From Kaustia mangrovi (GTDB lineage Bacteria; Pseudomonadota; Alphaproteobacteria; Rhizobiales; Im1): a stretch of 64,000 bases of DNA. A model generated the notes under the pieces. That model saw only the letters and a program-made list of their open reading frames with translations, was not told the DNA's origin and did no database searches. Below are positions 37,343 through 46,659 of the stretch, piece by piece (the first letter of the stretch is position 1; every line of letters starts with the position of its first letter). Position numbers and translations under genes: made by a program. The stretch lies in assembly GCF_015482775.1 (NCBI RefSeq), contig NZ_CP058214.1, forward strand, positions 2,470,501-2,534,500. Direction: 5' to 3'.

Positions 37343-38341
37343 ATGAACAGAACAATCCTGAAGGGACTGGCGACCGGTGCCGTGCTGGCGGGCCTGGCGG
37401 CCCAGCCGGCCATGGCCATCGAATGGGACATGCCCAACGAGTACAACGCCACCTCGATCCATGCGCTCGGCGACAAGTATTTCGCCGACGCGCTGTCACA
37501 GAAGACGGACGGCGAGATCACCATCACGCACCATTTCGGCGGCTCGCTCGGCTACAAGTCGGTCGACCAGTTCGATGCGGTGGCCGACGGGGCGGTGCCC
37601 ATCGCGGACACCTTTGTCGGGCCGCTCTCCGGCATCGATCCGATGTTCCTGCTCTCGTCGCTGCCCTTCGTCGCCTCCTCCATCGACGAGGCGAAGCTTC
37701 TGTGGGAGGTCGCCAGGCCGTATTACGAGAAGATCTTCGAGGAGAACAACCAGAAGCTCCTCTACGCCTCGCCCTGGCCGCCGAGCGGCATCTGGTCCAA
37801 GACGCCCGTCATCGCGCCGGGCGACGTGAAGACCCTCAAGATCCGCACCTATGACGCCAATGGCACGATCACCTTCCGCGATGTCGGGGCCGCGCCGATC
37901 CAGCTGAGCTGGGCGGATGTGGTGCCCCAGCTCAACACCGGCGGCATCGGTGCCGTGCTCACCTCCGCCGATGGCGGCGCGGCGGCGAGCCTGTGGGAGT
38001 ATCTGAGCGATTTCTCGGAGGTGAACTACGCCTCGCCGCTCAACATGACGCACATGAATCTCGACGTCTTCAACGCGCTCACCCCCGAGCAGCAGGAGGC
38101 CGTCCTGGAGGCTGCCGAAGAGACCACCGAGCACCAGTGGCAGCTCGTGCGCGAGCGGCGCGTCGGCAATTACGACACGATGCGCGAGAACGGCATGAAC
38201 GTCCATGTGGACGACGTCTCGCCGGAACTCCTCGAAGTGCTCGCCACGGCCGGCGAGGCCGCCATTGCGGACTGGCTGGAAAAGACCGGCGAGACGGGCC
38301 AGAAGATCCTCGACGAGTTCGCCGAGCAGGCCGGGAAGTAA
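37343..38341 (+). CDS. dctP: TRAP transporter solute-binding protein (DctP family), second system
   Basis: This is the periplasmic binding protein of the second TRAP transporter, 332 residues. The signal peptide is MNRTILKGLATGAVLAGLAA, with cleavage after AMA near residue 26. The DctP core TLKIRTYDANGTITFRDVG near residue 165 carries the ligand arginine, and LNTGGIGAVLTSADGG follows. AAGGAGGGAG precedes the ATG at 37343. It is similar in form but not in sequence to the protein at 2404, so ligands probably differ. It is placed straight after hyuAB. Confidence 0.93.
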   Translation: MNRTILKGLATGAVLAGLAAQPAMAIEWDMPNEYNATSIHALGDKYFADALSQKTDGEITITHHFGGSLGYKSVDQFDAVADGAVPIADTFVGPLSGIDPMFLLSSLPFVASSIDEAKLLWEVARPYYEKIFEENNQKLLYASPWPPSGIWSKTPVIAPGDVKTLKIRTYDANGTITFRDVGAAPIQLSWADVVPQLNTGGIGAVLTSADGGAAASLWEYLSDFSEVNYASPLNMTHMNLDVFNALTPEQQEAVLEAAEETTEHQWQLVRERRVGNYDTMRENGMNVHVDDVSPELLEVLATAGEAAIADWLEKTGETGQKILDEFAEQAGK

Positions 38342-38383
38342 GGACCGCTCGCAAGCAGCGCCCGTCCATGGCAGGCTCGCCAC

Positions 38384-38445
38384 CCCGTCACCCGGTGTGC
38401 GGGACACGCCGCGAGGGTGAGGGGTCGCACCGGTTCCGTGCGACG
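38384..38445 (+). repeat. Hairpins in the dctP-dctQ gap of the second TRAP operon
   Basis: CCCCGTCACCC (38384-38394) pairs with GGGTGAGGGG (38416-38425) with one bulge. GTCGCAC (38425-38431) pairs perfectly with GTGCGAC (38439-38445) around a seven-base loop. They lie in the 133-base gap between binding protein and permease genes, in the same place as the hairpins of the first TRAP operon. Confidence 0.5.
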
Positions 38446-38474
38446 GGCGCACATCCCGGGGAGGGGGTGAACCG

Positions 38475-38987
38475 ATGCGCATGATCGTGGATGCCGTCGA
38501 CTGGATATCCAGGGCCGCCGCCTATGTGGCCGCGGCCATCCTGGTGTTCATGGTCGGCCATATCCTCCTCGAGATCGTTCTGCGGAACCTGTTCGACACC
38601 TCCACCTTCGTCACCGCGGAGTTCGTGGGCTACGGCGTTGCCGCCATGACCTATCTGGGGCTCGCCTTCAGCCTGCGCACCGGCGCGCTGATCCGGGTCA
38701 ACATGCTGCTCGTCAGGCTTCACGGGCCGGCGCGGCGGGCCGCGGAGATGCTCTGCGTGGCGATGACGCTCGCGCTGACTGTCTTCCTCGGCTGGTATTT
38801 CTGGCGCCAGCTCGCGCGCGACTACACGCGCGGCACGGTGAGCTACTCGATCGCGGAGGTGCCGGTCTGGATCCCGGAGGGGCTGGTCTTCGCCGGCATC
38901 GCCCTGTTCGGCCTGCAGCTCTTCGCCTATCTGGTACGCCTCGGTCTCGGCGATCCGCCGATTGCCGAGGATGTCGGCGGGGAATAG
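38475..38987 (+). CDS. dctQ: TRAP transporter small permease (DctQ family), second system
   Basis: This 170-residue membrane subunit has four predicted transmembrane helices (about 10-35, 45-65, 85-110 and 130-155). LLEIVLRNLFDTSTFVTAEF is the DctQ-type second region. GGGGAGGGGG lies about ten bases before the ATG. It is followed by dctM after 14 bases. Confidence 0.91.
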   Translation: MRMIVDAVDWISRAAAYVAAAILVFMVGHILLEIVLRNLFDTSTFVTAEFVGYGVAAMTYLGLAFSLRTGALIRVNMLLVRLHGPARRAAEMLCVAMTLALTVFLGWYFWRQLARDYTRGTVSYSIAEVPVWIPEGLVFAGIALFGLQLFAYLVRLGLGDPPIAEDVGGE

Positions 38988-39001
38988 GACACGCAACACC
39001 C

Positions 39002-40318
39002 ATGGAAGCGCTCGTCACCGGCCTTGTGATCCTGCTGTTCATCTTCTTCTTCCTGGGGGTCGGCACCTGGGTGTTCGCCGGCCTGTTCATGGTCTCCATC
39101 GCCGGCCTCATGGTGATCGCCGGTTTCCCGGAGGCGCGCATCGGGGCCATCGTCTCCAAGATCCTCTACCGCAGCGCCAATTCCTGGGAGCTCGCTGCCA
39201 TCCCCATGTTCGTGTGGATGGGCGAGATCGTCTTCCGGACCGACATATCGGAGCGGCTGTTCCGGGGGCTCGCGCCCCTCGTCGACCGTATTCCCGGCGG
39301 GCTGCTGCACACCAATGTCGCGGGCTGCACGCTGTTTGCCGCCGTCAGCGGATCGAGCGCTGCGACCACCGCGACCGTCGGCAAGATCACCACGACGGAG
39401 CTCAATTCGCGCGGCTACGACCGATCGCTGGCGCTCGGCTCGCTGGCCGGGGCGGGCAGCCTCGGCCTGCTCATCCCGCCCTCCATCGTGATGATCATCT
39501 ACGGGTTGCTCGCGGAAGTCTCCATCGCCCAGCTCTTCGCCGCCGGCATCCTGCCGGGGCTCCTCGTCTCCGGGCTCTATACGGGCTATATCGCGCTGCG
39601 CTGCATCGCCGATCCCGGCCTCGCGCCGCCAACCGGGGAACGGTTCGGCTGGCTCGGACGCCTGAAGGCGGCGGGCGACCTCCTGCCCGTGCTCGTGCTG
39701 ATCGTTCTGGTCCTGGGCTCGATCTATTCCGGCATCGCCACGCCGTCGGAAGCCGCCGCCGTCGGCTGCGCGGCGACCATCGTGCTCACCCTCCTCATGC
39801 GCCAGCTCACCTGGCGCATCTTCGTCGATTCGCTCATGGGCGCGGTCAGGGTGTCGTGCATGGTCTGCTCGATCCTCGTCGCCGCCGCCTTCCTGTCGAC
39901 GGCCATGGGTTACCTGCATGTGCCGCAGAACATCGCGGCGGCCATCACCAGGCTCGATCTCGGCCCCTACGGGCTGATCGTCGTGCTCGCGGCCTTCTAC
40001 ATCCTGCTCGGGCTCTTCCTCGACGGCATCTCGATCACCGTCATGAGCCTGCCGATCACCCTGCCGCTGATCGTCCAGGCGGGGTTCGATCCGGTCTGGT
40101 TCGGTGTGTTCCTCGTGGTCATGGTCGAGCTTGGCCAGGTGACGCCGCCCGTCGGTTTCAACCTGTTCGTGCTCCAGGGGCTGACGGGCCGGCCCATCGG
40201 CGAAGTCGCCCGCGCCGCCGTGCCGTTCTTCATGCTCATGTGCCTTGCCGCGGCCATCCTGACGGCCTTCCCCGACATCGCCCTGTGGCTGCCGACCGTC
40301 CTGTTCCGCAGCGGGTGA
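39002..40318 (+). CDS. dctM: TRAP transporter large permease (DctM family), second system
   Basis: This 438-residue channel subunit has about 12 helices. Its family segments are GCTLFAAVSGSSAATTATVG near residue 112, GSLGLLIPPSIVMIIYGLLA near 155, and YSGIATPSEAAAVGCAATIV near 240. The second repeat has GQVTPPVGFNLFVLQGLTGR near 378. It ends the hyuAB-TRAP operon. No clear terminator is seen in the 82 bases before the DUF1772 gene. Confidence 0.94.
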   Translation: MEALVTGLVILLFIFFFLGVGTWVFAGLFMVSIAGLMVIAGFPEARIGAIVSKILYRSANSWELAAIPMFVWMGEIVFRTDISERLFRGLAPLVDRIPGGLLHTNVAGCTLFAAVSGSSAATTATVGKITTTELNSRGYDRSLALGSLAGAGSLGLLIPPSIVMIIYGLLAEVSIAQLFAAGILPGLLVSGLYTGYIALRCIADPGLAPPTGERFGWLGRLKAAGDLLPVLVLIVLVLGSIYSGIATPSEAAAVGCAATIVLTLLMRQLTWRIFVDSLMGAVRVSCMVCSILVAAAFLSTAMGYLHVPQNIAAAITRLDLGPYGLIVVLAAFYILLGLFLDGISITVMSLPITLPLIVQAGFDPVWFGVFLVVMVELGQVTPPVGFNLFVLQGLTGRPIGEVARAAVPFFMLMCLAAAILTAFPDIALWLPTVLFRSG

Positions 40319-40400
40319 ACGCGCCCGCCCGCATCGCCCATGACTTGCGCGGCGGCGCGGGCCCGTGAGACAGATACGGGCATCGCCAGCGGAGATGCCC

Positions 40401-40856
40401 ATGACGCTCAGGATCGTGCAGTTTCTCGCCGTCGTCCTCACCGCGCTCGCGCTGGTCCCCGCCGGGGCCCATCTGTTCGAGATGCCGGCGAAGCTCGCGC
40501 TGACGCAGGACGACTACTTCGTCGTCCAGACCATCTATCGCGGCTGGGCACTGTTCGGCACCGTGCTGATCGGCGCGCTCATCGCCAATCTGGCCCTGAC
40601 CGTGCTGTTGCGCGGAACCGGCCTCCACTGCGCGCTCGCCGGATCAGCCTTCCTGCTCGTCGCGGCGACGCTGGCGATCTTCTTCACCTGGACCTATCCG
40701 GCGAACCGGGCGACGCGGAACTGGACCGTCGTGCCGGAGAACTGGGAGGCCCTGCGCACACAGTGGGAATATGCCCACGCCGCCAACGCCGTCCTCACCT
40801 TCATCGCCGTGTGCGCGCTGGTCCTTGCGCTCGTCATCCCGCGCCGCCGGGCGTGA
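40401..40856 (+). CDS. DUF1772-like membrane protein
   Basis: This is a 151-residue protein with four predicted transmembrane helices. The ends fit DUF1772 (anthrone oxygenase-like fold): AHLFEMPAKLALTQDDYFVV near residue 22 and WEALRTQWEYAHAANAVLTF near 112. The ATG at 40401 has GGAG six bases upstream. Function is unknown. Its last 23 bases overlap the end of the convergent thioesterase gene, which is uncommon and leaves no space for terminators. Confidence 0.7.
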   Translation: MTLRIVQFLAVVLTALALVPAGAHLFEMPAKLALTQDDYFVVQTIYRGWALFGTVLIGALIANLALTVLLRGTGLHCALAGSAFLLVAATLAIFFTWTYPANRATRNWTVVPENWEALRTQWEYAHAANAVLTFIAVCALVLALVIPRRRA

Positions 40857-41292
40857 CGGCCAGCGTTTCGAGGACGGCGCGCAGGTCGTCCGGCAGGGGC
40901 ACGGGCCGGCGGGTCTCGCGGTCCACATAGACATGGACGAAATGGCCGGCCGCCGAGGCGGTGTCGGCATCGCCGCCGAAGATGGCGATGCCGTAGCGCA
41001 CGCTGGACCGGCCCATATGCTCCACCCTGAGCCCACCGGTCACGGGCTCGGGGAAGGAGATTGGCGCGAAGTAGCGGCACTGCGTCTCCACCACCAGGCC
41101 GATGGTCGCACTGCCGGCAATGTCGAGAAGGCCGCGCTCGACGAGATAGCCGTTCACCACCGTGTCGAAGAACGCATAATAGACCACATTGTTGACGTGG
41201 CCGTAGACGTCGTTGTCGGCCCAGCGCGTGGTGATCGGGCGCAGGACGGCATAGTCCCCGCGCCCCGGCGGCGGGGTGCGCCCGGAGGCCAT
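40834..41292 (-). CDS. Acyl-CoA thioesterase, hotdog fold (YbgC/4-HBA-CoA type)
   Basis: This 152-residue cytoplasmic thioesterase has the active-site segment RWADNDVYGHVNNVVYYAFF near residue 22, with the catalytic aspartate and the GHVNN turn of the hotdog family. It should hydrolyse an acyl-CoA, in keeping with the beta-oxidation gene directly upstream, whose stop overlaps its start by one base (TGATG). The overlap with the DUF1772 gene at the other end is noted there. Confidence 0.88.
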   Translation of the reverse strand: MASGRTPPPGRGDYAVLRPITTRWADNDVYGHVNNVVYYAFFDTVVNGYLVERGLLDIAGSATIGLVVETQCRYFAPISFPEPVTGGLRVEHMGRSSVRYGIAIFGGDADTASAAGHFVHVYVDRETRRPVPLPDDLRAVLETLAVTPGGAG

Positions 41293-43387
41293 CAGACCGG
41301 CTCCCCGACCGCCTCGTCGAGATCGACGCCGTCGCGCGCGGCCGCGAGGATCGCCGGCGCCGGCGTCCAGCGTTCGCCGCTCCTGGCGGCATAGGCCTCC
41401 AGCCGCTTCGCGATCTCCCGCCACCCCCGGCGCGCGCCGTAGAAGAGCGGGCCGCCGCGCCAGCGCGGAAACCCGTAGCCGTGCAGCCAGACCGCGTCGA
41501 CATCGCTTGCGCGCTCCGCGATCCCCTCGCCCAGGAGCTCCGCTCCCGCATTGACGAGCTGCAGCACCGCACGCTCCACGATCTCCTCGTCGGAGACGAC
41601 ACGCTGCGCGATGCCGTCCTCGCGCGCGAGCGCATGGGCAATCTCCACGGCTTCCGGATCGGGAACGGGCGTCCGGCTGTCGGGCTCGTAGCGGTACCAG
41701 CCCGCATTGGTCTTCTGGCCGTAGCGGCCGAGCTCGCACAGCCGGTCGGCGGCGCGCGGATAGTGCTCGCCTTCGGCCCTCGGGCGCGATTGGCGCATGC
41801 GCCAGTCCACATCGAGGCCCGCGAGATCGGCGACCGCGAAGGGTCCCATGGCGAAGCCGAATCCGGTCAGCGCCTTGTCGACCTGCTCCGGCGTCGCGCC
41901 CTCCTCGACGAGATAGGCGGCCTCCCTCTGATAGCGCTCCCACATGCGGTTGCCGATGAAGCCGTGGCAGACGCCCGCGAGCACCGGCATCTTGCCGATC
42001 TTGCGGGCGAAGGCCAGCGCGGTGGACAGCGTTTCGGGGCTCGCCCGCCTCGCGCGGATCACCTCCACGAGCTTCATGATCCAGGCCGGGCTGAAGAAGT
42101 GCATGCCGACAAAGCGCCCGGGATCCGCGACCGCGTCGCCCATGCGGTCGACATCGAGATAGGAGGTGTTGGTGGCGATCACGCAATCCGGCCCGACCGT
42201 GCGCGATGCCGCCTCCAGGACGGACATCTTGAGGTCCATGTCCTCGAACACCGCCTCGACGAGCAGGTCGGCGCCGGCAATGTCCTCAAGCGCCGCCGTC
42301 GTCGTCAGCCGCCCGGTGCGTGCGGCAAGTCCCTCCCGGTCGATGCGGCCGCGGGCGAGGTCGGCATCGAGCTGGTCGGTTATCCGCGTGCGGGCGCGCC
42401 CGGCAGCCTCCGCGTCGACCTCGCGCAGCGTCACCTGAAGCCCCGCATTGAGGCAGGCGAGCGCGATGCCGGTTCCCATGGTGCCGCCGCCGAGGATCGC
42501 GACCGTCGCAACGGGCCGGGGTTCCGGCGCGCCATCGAGCTTGCCGGCCTGGCGCTCGGCGAAGAAGGCATGGCGCAGCGAGGCGGATTCATTGCTCACC
42601 ACGAGGGTCTCGAAGATCTCGCGCTCGCGTGTGAGCCCGTCGCCGAGCGGCAGGCGGGAGGCCGCCTCCAGAGCGGCGAGCGCGCCCGCCGGCGCCGACG
42701 GGCCGACCGTCTTTTTCGCCCGTGCGAGCTCCTTGCCGATCGCCGACTGGAGATCGGTCTCGCGCGCCGGGGCGGCATCCGGCTGGAGCGGCAGGCCGAG
42801 GGTCTCGATCCCCTGGCCGTCGAGCCAGTCCAGCGCCGCGGCGCGGATATCCTCGCCCGCCAGCACCGCACGGACCAGGCCGAGATCGTGGGCCCAGCCC
42901 GCCGGCACGGGCTTGCCGGTCACGATCATGCGCGCGGCCTCGCCGGCCTCGATCAGCCGCGGCAGGCGCTGCGTCCCCCGGCACCGGGAATGATGCCCAG
43001 ATTGATCTCCGGCAGACCGAGCTTCGCGCCCTCGAAGGCGACGCGGACCGAGCAGCCGAGCGCAAGCTCGAGCCCGCCGCCGAGGGCCGCGCCATGGATG
43101 GCGGCGACGCTCGGCTTGCCGAGGCCGGCCAGCGCGACGATGAGGTCCTTCAGCTTGGGCTCGATCAGATGCGCGCCCCTGGAGAATTCGGAAATGTCGG
43201 CGCCCGCGCAGAACATGCGGCCCGTGCCGTAGAGCAGGATCGCCTCGATGTCGGAGGCTTCGCGCGCATGCTCGATGGCCTCGCCGATCCCCTGCCTGAG
43301 CGCGAGCGACAGCGCGTTTACCGGCGGCGACTTGAACCCGACGGTCAGCACGGACCCGATCTGTTCGATCTCGACGGCGTCAGACAT
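41292..43387 (-). pseudogene. fadJ: Bifunctional enoyl-CoA hydratase/3-hydroxyacyl-CoA dehydrogenase, broken by a single-base frameshift
   Basis: The two parts together make one FadJ-type protein of about 698 residues: a crotonase domain, an NAD-binding 3HCDH domain, and two C-terminal 3HCDH domains. The front frame starts at 43387 (MSDAVEIEQIGSVLTVGF) and runs through GLPEINLGIIPGAGG, then goes wrong and stops at 42953. The continuation (QRLPRLIEAGEAARMIVTGK and on to 41292) lies in the next frame. The break is at a run of five C on the plus strand (42975-42979); a sixth would restore GAGGTQRLPRL. Motifs on both sides are intact (AILGGGTMGTGIA, IATNTSYLDVD, FSPAWIMKLVEVI). An assembly or sequencing error is as likely as a real mutation. 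Confidence 0.82.
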
Positions 43388-43483
43388 GGAAGCTCCCCAG
43401 ACTGTTGCGATGGTGCGATATTTGCGATCCGGCGGACGCCGGCAGGGCCGATCCGGCGATGATGCCGCGCCGGGCCCGCGCGC

Positions 43484-45334
43484 TCAAGATGCCGCGCGCG
43501 ATCCCTCCGGCGCCGCCCCGTCGCCGAGCGCCTCGGCGATCGCGTCGAGGAACTGGCGGCCATATTGCTCGCGCTTCGCCTCGCCGATGCCGTAGACGCC
43601 GTCGAGCGCGCCCATGGAGCGCGGCTTGCGCTGGGCCAGGTCGATCAGGGTGCGGTCGGGGAAGATGACATAGGCGGGCACGCCGCGTTCGCGCGCGATC
43701 TCCGTGCGCAGGCTTTTCAGCGCGGAGAACAGCGGCTCGTCCGCCTCGTCCAGAACGGGGGCGGAGGCGCGCGATGCCGACCGGTCCGCCTTCTCGCGCG
43801 CGGGCCGGAGCCTGTCCTTGCGCAGCTCCAGACCCGCCTGGCCCTTGAGAATGTCGCGCCCGAGCGCGGTCATCTCCCAGCGACCGTAGCCCGCAATGTC
43901 GAGCGATATGACGCCCGCGGCGTAGAGCTGGCGGAAGATCGAGCGCCACTCGTTCCTGGAGTGCTCCCGCCCGACGCCGAAGGTCGGCAGGCGGTCATGG
44001 CCGAACTTGGCGATGGCCTCGGTCTCCTCCCCGCACAGGATGTTGACGAGGTGCTCGGTGCCGAAGCGCTCGCCCGTGCGCACCATGGCGGACAGCGCCT
44101 TCTGGGCGGCGATCGTGCCGTCGATCACCTCCACGCCGTCGATGCACAGGTCGCAATTGCCGCACGGCTCCGCCGTCTCGCCGAAATAGGCGAGCAGGGT
44201 CTGGCGGCGGCAGCGCGGCGCCTCGCACAGCGCGACAAGCGCGTTGAGGCGCTGCTTCTCCACGCGCTTCTGCTCGGGCGAGGCATCGCTGTCCTCGATC
44301 TGCGTACGGCGCAGGCGGATATCGTCGAGTCCGTAGAGCGCGAGCGTGTCGGCGGGCAGGCCGTCGCGGCCCGCGCGCCCGATCTCCTGATAATAGCTCT
44401 CGATATTCTTCGGCAGGCCCGCATGGGCCACGAAGCGGACATCCGGCTTGTCGATCCCCATGCCGAAGGCGACGGTCGCGGCGATCACCACGCCGTCCTC
44501 CTGCAGGAAGCGCTCCTGGTGGCGGTTGCGCAGCTCCGGATCCATTCCGGCGTGATAGTGGAGCGTAGGCGTGCCGGCGGCGGTCAGCGCCTCGGCGAGA
44601 TCCTCCGTCTGGCGCCTGGAATTGCAATAGACGATGCCGCTCTGGCCGCGATGGGCCTTGACGAAGGCGGCGATCTGCTTGCGCGCGGAGGATTTGGCGC
44701 GCATGGCGAGCGACAGGTTCGGCCGGTCGAAACCGTGCACGAACACCCGGGGCGTGGCCGGGAAGAGCTTCTCCTGGATATCGGCGCGCGTCGCCTTGTC
44801 CGCCGTCGCGGTCAGCGCGACGATGCGAAGCTCCGGCAAGGACTGGCGGATGGTGCCGAGTGTCAGATACTCAGGCCGGAAATCGTGCCCCCATTGCGAG
44901 ATGCAATGGGCCTCGTCGACGGCCAGCAGCGAGATCCCGGCGCGGGCCAGCCGGTTGAGGGTGTCCGACTTGGCCAGCCGTTCCGGCGCGATATAGAGGA
45001 GCTTGAGCGCGCCCGCATCGATCCGGTCCAGGATGTCGCGGTTCTCCGCCGGATCGTTGGTGGAATTGAGGCTCGCCGCCTGGATGCCGTAGGCGGAGAG
45101 CTGGGCGACCTGGTTGCGCATCAGCGAGATGAGCGGCGAGACGACGAGCGTCAGCCCGTCGCCCATGAGGGCCGGGAGCTGGTAGCACAGCGACTTGCCG
45201 CTGCCCGTCGGCATGACGGCGAGAACGTCCTCTCCGGCCAGCACCGCCTCCACGATCTCCGCCTGTCCGGGGCGGAAGGCGTCGAAGCCGAATGTGGTAC
45301 GCAGGACATGCTGCGCGGCGGTCAGGTCGGGCAT
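43484..45334 (-). CDS. recQ: ATP-dependent DNA helicase RecQ
   Basis: RecQ unwinds DNA 3' to 5' in recombination and repair. The 616-residue protein has Walker A MPTGSGKSLCYQLPA near residue 40, the DEAH-type box LLAVDEAHCISQWGHDFRPEY near 135, and motif VI QEIGRAGRDG near 320. A zinc-binding region follows, with C near 370-395 (CEAPRCRRQ, CGNCDLCIDG). A winged helix and a C-terminal HRDC domain (about 525-600) complete it. It stands alone; the next gene upstream is corA with a hairpin between. Confidence 0.95.
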   Translation of the reverse strand: MPDLTAAQHVLRTTFGFDAFRPGQAEIVEAVLAGEDVLAVMPTGSGKSLCYQLPALMGDGLTLVVSPLISLMRNQVAQLSAYGIQAASLNSTNDPAENRDILDRIDAGALKLLYIAPERLAKSDTLNRLARAGISLLAVDEAHCISQWGHDFRPEYLTLGTIRQSLPELRIVALTATADKATRADIQEKLFPATPRVFVHGFDRPNLSLAMRAKSSARKQIAAFVKAHRGQSGIVYCNSRRQTEDLAEALTAAGTPTLHYHAGMDPELRNRHQERFLQEDGVVIAATVAFGMGIDKPDVRFVAHAGLPKNIESYYQEIGRAGRDGLPADTLALYGLDDIRLRRTQIEDSDASPEQKRVEKQRLNALVALCEAPRCRRQTLLAYFGETAEPCGNCDLCIDGVEVIDGTIAAQKALSAMVRTGERFGTEHLVNILCGEETEAIAKFGHDRLPTFGVGREHSRNEWRSIFRQLYAAGVISLDIAGYGRWEMTALGRDILKGQAGLELRKDRLRPAREKADRSASRASAPVLDEADEPLFSALKSLRTEIARERGVPAYVIFPDRTLIDLAQRKPRSMGALDGVYGIGEAKREQYGRQFLDAIAEALGDGAAPEGSRAAS

Positions 45335-45492
45335 GGGGCCGGGCTCGCAGTCTTCTCGGGCGTTGGCAGTCAGCGCCTTGAAGCCGTTCGGCTTTTCCGG
45401 GACCGGGCGGCAATGCCCGGTCGCAGGCCGGCCGCACGGCGATTCGGACGGTCCCCCAATCCATAGCCGAGCGCGACGCCCGGCGCAAAGGC

Positions 45493-45514
45493 TCCGGCCT
45501 GCCTCAAGGCCGGA
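45493..45514 (-). terminator. Hairpin directly after corA
   Basis: TCCGGCCT and AGGCCGGA (45493-45500 and 45507-45514) form a perfect 8-bp stem with a six-base loop. It begins at the base following the corA stop on the minus strand, followed by GCCTTTG. The T-run is poor. Confidence 0.5.
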
Positions 45515-46492
45515 TCAGAGCCAGCCTTTCCGCTTGAAATAGAGATAGGGCAGGATCGCCGACACGATCATGAGGACGATGGCGAACGGATAGCCGAAGG
45601 TCCAGTCGAGTTCCGGCATGATATTGAAGTTCATGCCGTAGATGGAGGCGATGAGGGTCGGCGGCAGGAACACCACCGCGGCGACGGAGAAGATCTTGAT
45701 GATGCCGGTCTGCTCGATATTGATCATGCCGAGCGTGGCGTCGAGCAGGAAGTTGATGTTTCCGGCGAGGAAGGCGACATGGTCGTTGAGCGCCTGGACG
45801 TCGCGCACCAGCGTCTTGAACGCCTTCGCCAGCGTCTTGTCGGTCGTGTGGACGCCCGGGCGGTTGAGGAAGGTGGCGAGCCGCGAGATGGTCAGGAGGC
45901 TCTCGCGGACCCGGTTGGTGATGCCCTGAGCGAGGCCGATGCGGCGCAGCACGTCCTCATAGTCGATGTCGCGCCGTGTCTCGTCCGGGTGCTCGCGCGC
46001 GAAAATCTCCTTGGCGAGCACGTCGAGATCGCGCTGGGCCATTTCGAGCACATCCGCGATGCGGTCGACGACGGCGTCGAGAAGGCCGGCGAGCACGGCC
46101 TCCCCGCTCGGCACCTTCGACGGCGGCTTCTGGCACTGGCTCGCATAGAGTTTGAAGGGCTGCGGGTCGATATAGCGCAGGGTGACGAGCGTGCGGTCGA
46201 CCAGCATGAAGGTGACCGGATCGCTCGTCGGCGTATCGCTCTCCGCCTGGGCCAGAACGGCTGCCGTCATGAACAGGGCGCGCCCCTCCTGATAGAGCCG
46301 GCTCGACGCCTCGATCTCGGCCATGTCCTCGCGCGTGGGAACCTCCAGCCCGAGCGCCTCCTCGACAGCCTTTTCCTCCTCGCATGTCGGCTGGAACAGG
46401 TCGATCCACACGACATTGTCCGGCAGGGGCTCGCCCTCCGTGAGGGTACGCGGGGCGAGCGCTCCGCCGTCGGAGACATAGGCTGTGATCAT
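45515..46492 (-). CDS. corA: CorA-family magnesium/divalent cation transporter
   Basis: This 325-residue protein has a large cytoplasmic funnel domain and two C-terminal transmembrane helices. The selectivity motif YGMNFNIMPELDW lies between them near residue 285, as in CorA. It imports magnesium, and possibly cobalt or nickel. The start at 46492 (MITAYVSDGGALAPRTLTEG) fits CorA. It is divergent from the TonB-like gene. Confidence 0.94.
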   Translation of the reverse strand: MITAYVSDGGALAPRTLTEGEPLPDNVVWIDLFQPTCEEEKAVEEALGLEVPTREDMAEIEASSRLYQEGRALFMTAAVLAQAESDTPTSDPVTFMLVDRTLVTLRYIDPQPFKLYASQCQKPPSKVPSGEAVLAGLLDAVVDRIADVLEMAQRDLDVLAKEIFAREHPDETRRDIDYEDVLRRIGLAQGITNRVRESLLTISRLATFLNRPGVHTTDKTLAKAFKTLVRDVQALNDHVAFLAGNINFLLDATLGMINIEQTGIIKIFSVAAVVFLPPTLIASIYGMNFNIMPELDWTFGYPFAIVLMIVSAILPYLYFKRKGWL

Positions 46493-46659
46493 GGGCGACC
46501 TCGTTTATCATGCGACGCGAGCGTCAATGCGCTATGAAGGGCACGGCAAGGAAGCGATCCCGCATCGACGGCCCCCATGCCCGCGCGATGTTACGCCACC
46601 ATGACGGATGGATGAAAGCCGGTCTGGATTCATGGCGGCGGAGGCCTTATGTGGGCCCG

